DNA of 8,445 nt from NCBI GenBank assembly GCA_023228765.1, contig JALOAM010000138.1, forward strand, positions 1 to 8,445, given 5' to 3'. Positions 5,565-8,445 of the stretch are shown in pieces. A program made the position numbers and the translations under genes. How positions within the stretch are numbered: position 1 is the stretch's first letter; each line of letters starts with the position of its first letter. The stretch comes from Dehalococcoidia bacterium (GTDB lineage: Bacteria > Chloroflexota > Dehalococcoidia > UBA2979). Below the pieces are notes generated by a model. It was not told where the DNA came from, ran no database searches, and saw only the letters and a list, made by a program, of their open reading frames with translations.

Positions 5565-8445
5565 GTGATTCGTACTCGTTGCGTCCTCCTGGGTTCCGGT
5601 TCGTTGCCTGTGGAGTGCGCCGGCATCCTTGAGGCTGCCGGGCACGAGGTCGCCGCGATGATCACGCGGGACGACCAGCTGGCGCGGTGGGCGCAGGAGC
5701 GCGGGCTGGGTGTCCACGACCCGCACGAGGCCGGCCTGGCAGAGCACCTGCAGGCGCTCGCCCCGGACTACCTCTTCAGCGTCGTCAACCTGGAGCTGAC
5801 GCCGTCCGAGGTGCTCGCAACCGCGCGGCGGGCGGCGATCAACTTCCACGACGGTCCGTTGCCGGAGTACGCGGGGATCAACACCCCGGCCTGGGCGATC
5901 ATGGACGGCGCCCGCGAGTACGGCGTCACGTGGCACCTCATGACCGCCGAGGTCGACCAGGGCGACATCCTGCAGCAGCGTCGGTTCCCGATCGCTGACG
6001 ACGAGACCTCGCTCTCGCTGAACGCCCGCTGCTACCAGCAGGCGATCGCGAGCTTTAAGGACCTCGTCGACCAGATCTCGACGGACTCCCTGGCGCCGAG
6101 GGCACAGGGCGACGGCAAGCGCGCCTACTTCGGGAAGTTCAAGCGCCCACCGGCTGCCGGGCTCCTGCGCTGGAACGAGAGCGCCGAGACCCTGTCTGCG
6201 CTGGTCCGCGCGCTGTCCTTTGGCGAGTATCCCAACCCGCTCGGGATCGCGAAGGTGCGGACCGCCGCGGGCACGTGGTGCGTGCGCTCGGTCTCGGTCG
6301 GCCAACCCTCGACCGCCGCGCCGGGCACCGTGACCGCGATGACCGAGGATCACGTCGCCGTGGCGACGGCAACCTCCGACCTCCTCGTCGGGGACTTCGC
6401 CGCGCTCGATGGAACGCCCATTCCGGTTGCGGCTCTCGCCGAGAGCGGTGCGTTCGAGGTCGGCGCGGTGCTGCCGGTCCTGACCGATGATGAAGTCGCG
6501 GCGGCGGACTCCGCTGTCGCTGCCGTTGCGCGACGGGAAGCGCGGAACGTCGAGCACCTCGCGTCCCTGCGACCGCTGGCCCTTCCCGGTGCGCGGGTGC
6601 CCTCTGGCGAGCACGCCACCGTCGAGGTCGAGGGCAACGAGGCTCGCGACGCCGAGCAGGCACTCGCCGAGGCGTTGATGGTCCTCGGTCGGTACGCGCG
6701 GCAGGCGACGTTCGACGTGCGCCTGCGCGAGTCCACCGGGACGCAGCCCTCGGACGTCGTCGTCGAGGATGCCGTCCTCCGTGTCGACCTCACGGATGCC
6801 GCGCTGGACCTCGGCGCGCTGCGCGATAGTGTCGAGCGGGCGGTCAAGCTCGCCCGCCGCCAGGGTCGCTTCGCGGCGGACCTGGGTGCTCGCTACCCGA
6901 GCCTGCGCTCCGCCGCCGGGCTGAACGCGCTCCGCGTGCTGGTCGATCCGAGCGGCGCACCCCTCGAGGGTGACCGCCTGGCGGGGTATGACCTCGTCGT
7001 CTCCGTGCTGCCCGCCGGCGCGGTCCGGTGGACCTACGACCAGGGTGTGGTGCAGGACGGCGTCGCGGAGGAGCTCCGCGAGGACCTCGTTGCGCTCCGT
7101 CGCCTCGCGCGGTCGGAGGCGGCGACGCCGTGGGGCACCGTCGAGCTGCCGAGCGAATCCGTCCGCCTCCAGGCCCGCGAGTCGCTGAACGACACCGACA
7201 CCGAGTATGAGCGCGACGCGCGGGTCCACGAGCTGATCGAGCGCCAGGCGCGCACCACGCCGGACGCCGAGGCCGTGGTCTGCGGCAGTGTCCGCCTCAC
7301 CTACCGCGAACTCGACGAGCGCTCGAACCGCCTCGCGCGGCACCTGCTCTCCGTCGGCATGGCGCCCGGCGGCCTCGTGGGGGTCCACCTCCAGCGGTCG
7401 GCCGAGATGCTGGTGAGCCTGGTCGCGATCCACAAGGCCGGCGGCGCCTACGTCCCGCTGGACCCCGAGTACCCCGCCGAGCGCATCGCCTACATGCTGA
7501 ACCACTCCGGCGCCCGCTTCGTGGTCACGGAGTCCGCCCTCCAGTCGCAGATCCCTGCCGGCGTGACCACGGTCAGCGTGGACAGCGACGCCGAGGCGAT
7601 CGCGCAGGCGGACGCCACCTCGCCCGCCGTCGCAGGTTCCTCTCGCGACCTCGCGTACGTCATGTACACCTCCGGGTCCACGGGGCTCCCGAAGGGCGTC
7701 ATGATCGAGCACCGCAACGTGGTGAACTTCTTCGTCGGCATGGACGAGCGCGTGGAGCACGCGACGCCCGGCGCATGGCTCGCCGTCACGAGCATGTCGT
7801 TCGACATCTCCGTCCTGGAGCTGTTCTGGACGCTGAGTCGAGGCTTCAAGGTCGTGGTCCACACCCAGGACGACGTCACTGCCGACGCCGACACCGAGGT
7901 CCCCGTGTCGGCCCTCGAGGCCGGCGGGACGCCGCTGGCGTTCAGCCTGTTCTACTTCGGCAGCGAGGCCGGCGAGAGCGAGGACCCCTACCGGCTGCTG
8001 ATGGAGGGCGCCCGGTTCGCCGATGCCCATGGCTTCTCGGCCGTGTGGACCCCGGAGCGACACTTCCACGCCTTTGGCGGCATGTTCCCGAACCCCTCGG
8101 TGACCGCGGCAGCGGTCGCGAGCGTGACGAAGCACGTCGCGGTGCGGGCCGGCAGCGTGGTGCTGCCGCTGCACCATGTCGCGCGCGTCGCGGAGGAATG
8201 GGCCGTCGTCGACCGCCTCTCGAACGGGCGCGCGGGCATCGCCTGTGCCTCCGGCTGGCGGCCGGATGACTTCGTCCTGCAGCCGCAGAACTACGCGGGC
8301 GCCAGGACGAGCCTGGGCTCGACGATCGGGACGCTCCGCCGGCTCTGGAAGGGCGAGACGGTCTCGTTCCCGGGCCCGGACGGCGATGTCGCGGTCCAGA
8401 CGCTCCCGCGCCCCGTTCAGTCCGACCTACCGATGTGGGTGACCT
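5565..8445 (+). CDS. NRPS-like megasynthase: formyltransferase, shortened condensation-like part, adenylation domain interrupted by luciferase-like monooxygenase; 3' end cut by window
   Basis: Open to the right edge; 960 residues visible. Residues 1-190: formyltransferase domain using a formyl-tetrahydrofolate cofactor, with the family triad N93, H95 (in NFHDGPLPEYAG) and D131 (VDQGD) intact. Residues 195-300: Fmt C-terminal-like domain (PPAAGLLRW, then a RALSFGEYPNPLG segment). Residues 325-515: reminiscent of a condensation domain but half its usual length and lacking HHxxxDG. Residues 520-577: a typical condensation-to-adenylation linker. Adenylation motifs follow: A1 LTYREL 578-583, A2 KAGGAYVPLD, A3 YTSGSTGLPKG 701-711, A4 FDISVLELF 746-754. 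After FKVVVH (761-766) the adenylation domain is broken and a MupA/Atu3671-type FMN monooxygenase begins at FSLFYF (793-798), with WTPERHFHAFGG at 828-839. Start: GTG at 5565 after AAAGAGAT (5553-5560); the frame has a stop at 5508-5510. Probably an initiation module making a formylated and oxidised amino acid on a carrier domain beyond the window. Confidence 0.93.
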   Translation, partial: MIRTRCVLLGSGSLPVECAGILEAAGHEVAAMITRDDQLARWAQERGLGVHDPHEAGLAEHLQALAPDYLFSVVNLELTPSEVLATARRAAINFHDGPLPEYAGINTPAWAIMDGAREYGVTWHLMTAEVDQGDILQQRRFPIADDETSLSLNARCYQQAIASFKDLVDQISTDSLAPRAQGDGKRAYFGKFKRPPAAGLLRWNESAETLSALVRALSFGEYPNPLGIAKVRTAAGTWCVRSVSVGQPSTAAPGTVTAMTEDHVAVATATSDLLVGDFAALDGTPIPVAALAESGAFEVGAVLPVLTDDEVAAADSAVAAVARREARNVEHLASLRPLALPGARVPSGEHATVEVEGNEARDAEQALAEALMVLGRYARQATFDVRLRESTGTQPSDVVVEDAVLRVDLTDAALDLGALRDSVERAVKLARRQGRFAADLGARYPSLRSAAGLNALRVLVDPSGAPLEGDRLAGYDLVVSVLPAGAVRWTYDQGVVQDGVAEELREDLVALRRLARSEAATPWGTVELPSESVRLQARESLNDTDTEYERDARVHELIERQARTTPDAEAVVCGSVRLTYRELDERSNRLARHLLSVGMAPGGLVGVHLQRSAEMLVSLVAIHKAGGAYVPLDPEYPAERIAYMLNHSGARFVVTESALQSQIPAGVTTVSVDSDAEAIAQADATSPAVAGSSRDLAYVMYTSGSTGLPKGVMIEHRNVVNFFVGMDERVEHATPGAWLAVTSMSFDISVLELFWTLSRGFKVVVHTQDDVTADADTEVPVSALEAGGTPLAFSLFYFGSEAGESEDPYRLLMEGARFADAHGFSAVWTPERHFHAFGGMFPNPSVTAAAVASVTKHVAVRAGSVVLPLHHVARVAEEWAVVDRLSNGRAGIACASGWRPDDFVLQPQNYAGARTSLGSTIGTLRRLWKGETVSFPGPDGDVAVQTLPRPVQSDLPMWVT
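7941..8445 (+). other. Monooxygenase domain inserted in the adenylation domain (MupA/Atu3671 luciferase-like family)
   Basis: Residues 793-960 of the megasynthase. The order of elements is that of the natural product luciferase-like monooxygenase subfamily as I know it: FSLFYF first strand, YRLLMEGARFADAHGF, WTPERHFHAFGG with PNPSV, RAGSVVLPLHH, RVAEEWAVVDRLSNGR, ASGWRPDDFVL with a following NY, and a final PMWVT that in this subfamily leads into the next strand of the barrel. These enzymes use reduced FMN and oxygen. The domain is cut by the window, so the rest of the barrel and the return into adenylation motif A5 are not visible. Confidence 0.88.

Noticed and set aside
5391..8177. 928-codon open frame on the minus strand opposite the megasynthase
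   Set aside because: The plus strand has continuous formyltransferase, adenylation and monooxygenase motifs. The antisense product is Arg/Gly/His/Val-rich without recognisable domains, as expected for the mirror of a high-GC gene that lacks antisense stops.
1..8445. tRNA, rRNA, CRISPR repeats, transposase genes or phage genes
   Set aside because: No supporting sequence seen on either strand.

Overview
The window is high-GC DNA, dense in genes, with frequent GTG starts, strong G/C bias at third codon positions and stop/start overlaps of the GTGA type. This fits a high-GC bacterium. A member of the Actinomycetota is the best guess, but no phylogenetic marker gene is present and Alphaproteobacteria or Myxococcota cannot be excluded. 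No rRNA, tRNA, CRISPR array, insertion sequence or phage gene was seen.

Layout. (1) Positions 3-3126 on the plus strand hold a tightly coupled run of three glycosyltransferase genes: a GT4-type enzyme cut by the left edge, a second GT4-type enzyme and a membrane-embedded GT2-type enzyme. Each junction overlaps by four bases (GTGA). (2) Positions 3245-3985, plus strand, encode a small secreted protein of unknown function. It has a signal peptide, four cysteines, a Pro/Thr/Glu-rich stalk and a C-terminal membrane anchor. (3) Positions 4014-5219, minus strand, encode another GT4 glycosyltransferase, convergent with the secreted protein gene. A perfect short inverted repeat sits over the convergent junction. 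(4) Positions 5220-5564 are a 345-base divergent intergenic region that must hold promoters for both flanking genes. (5) From 5565 to the right edge runs the start of a large NRPS-like megasynthase: formyltransferase domain, formyltransferase C-terminal-like domain, a shortened condensation-like segment without its active-site motif, and the N-terminal half of an adenylation domain. The adenylation domain is interrupted after motif A4 by a MupA/Atu3671-type flavin-dependent luciferase-like monooxygenase domain. The gene is still open at the window end.

How they may work together. The glycosyltransferases look like part of a locus for a surface polysaccharide or glycoconjugate, and the megasynthase looks like the start of a natural product pathway. 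Whether these are one cluster (a glycosylated or glycan-attached peptide or amide) or two neighbouring loci cannot be decided here. The divergent promoter region linking a glycosyltransferase to the megasynthase is the only direct hint of coupling. The most interesting object is the megasynthase. Its architecture suggests that a tethered amino acid, possibly glycine from the visible part of the specificity code (D-I-L), is both formylated and oxidised.
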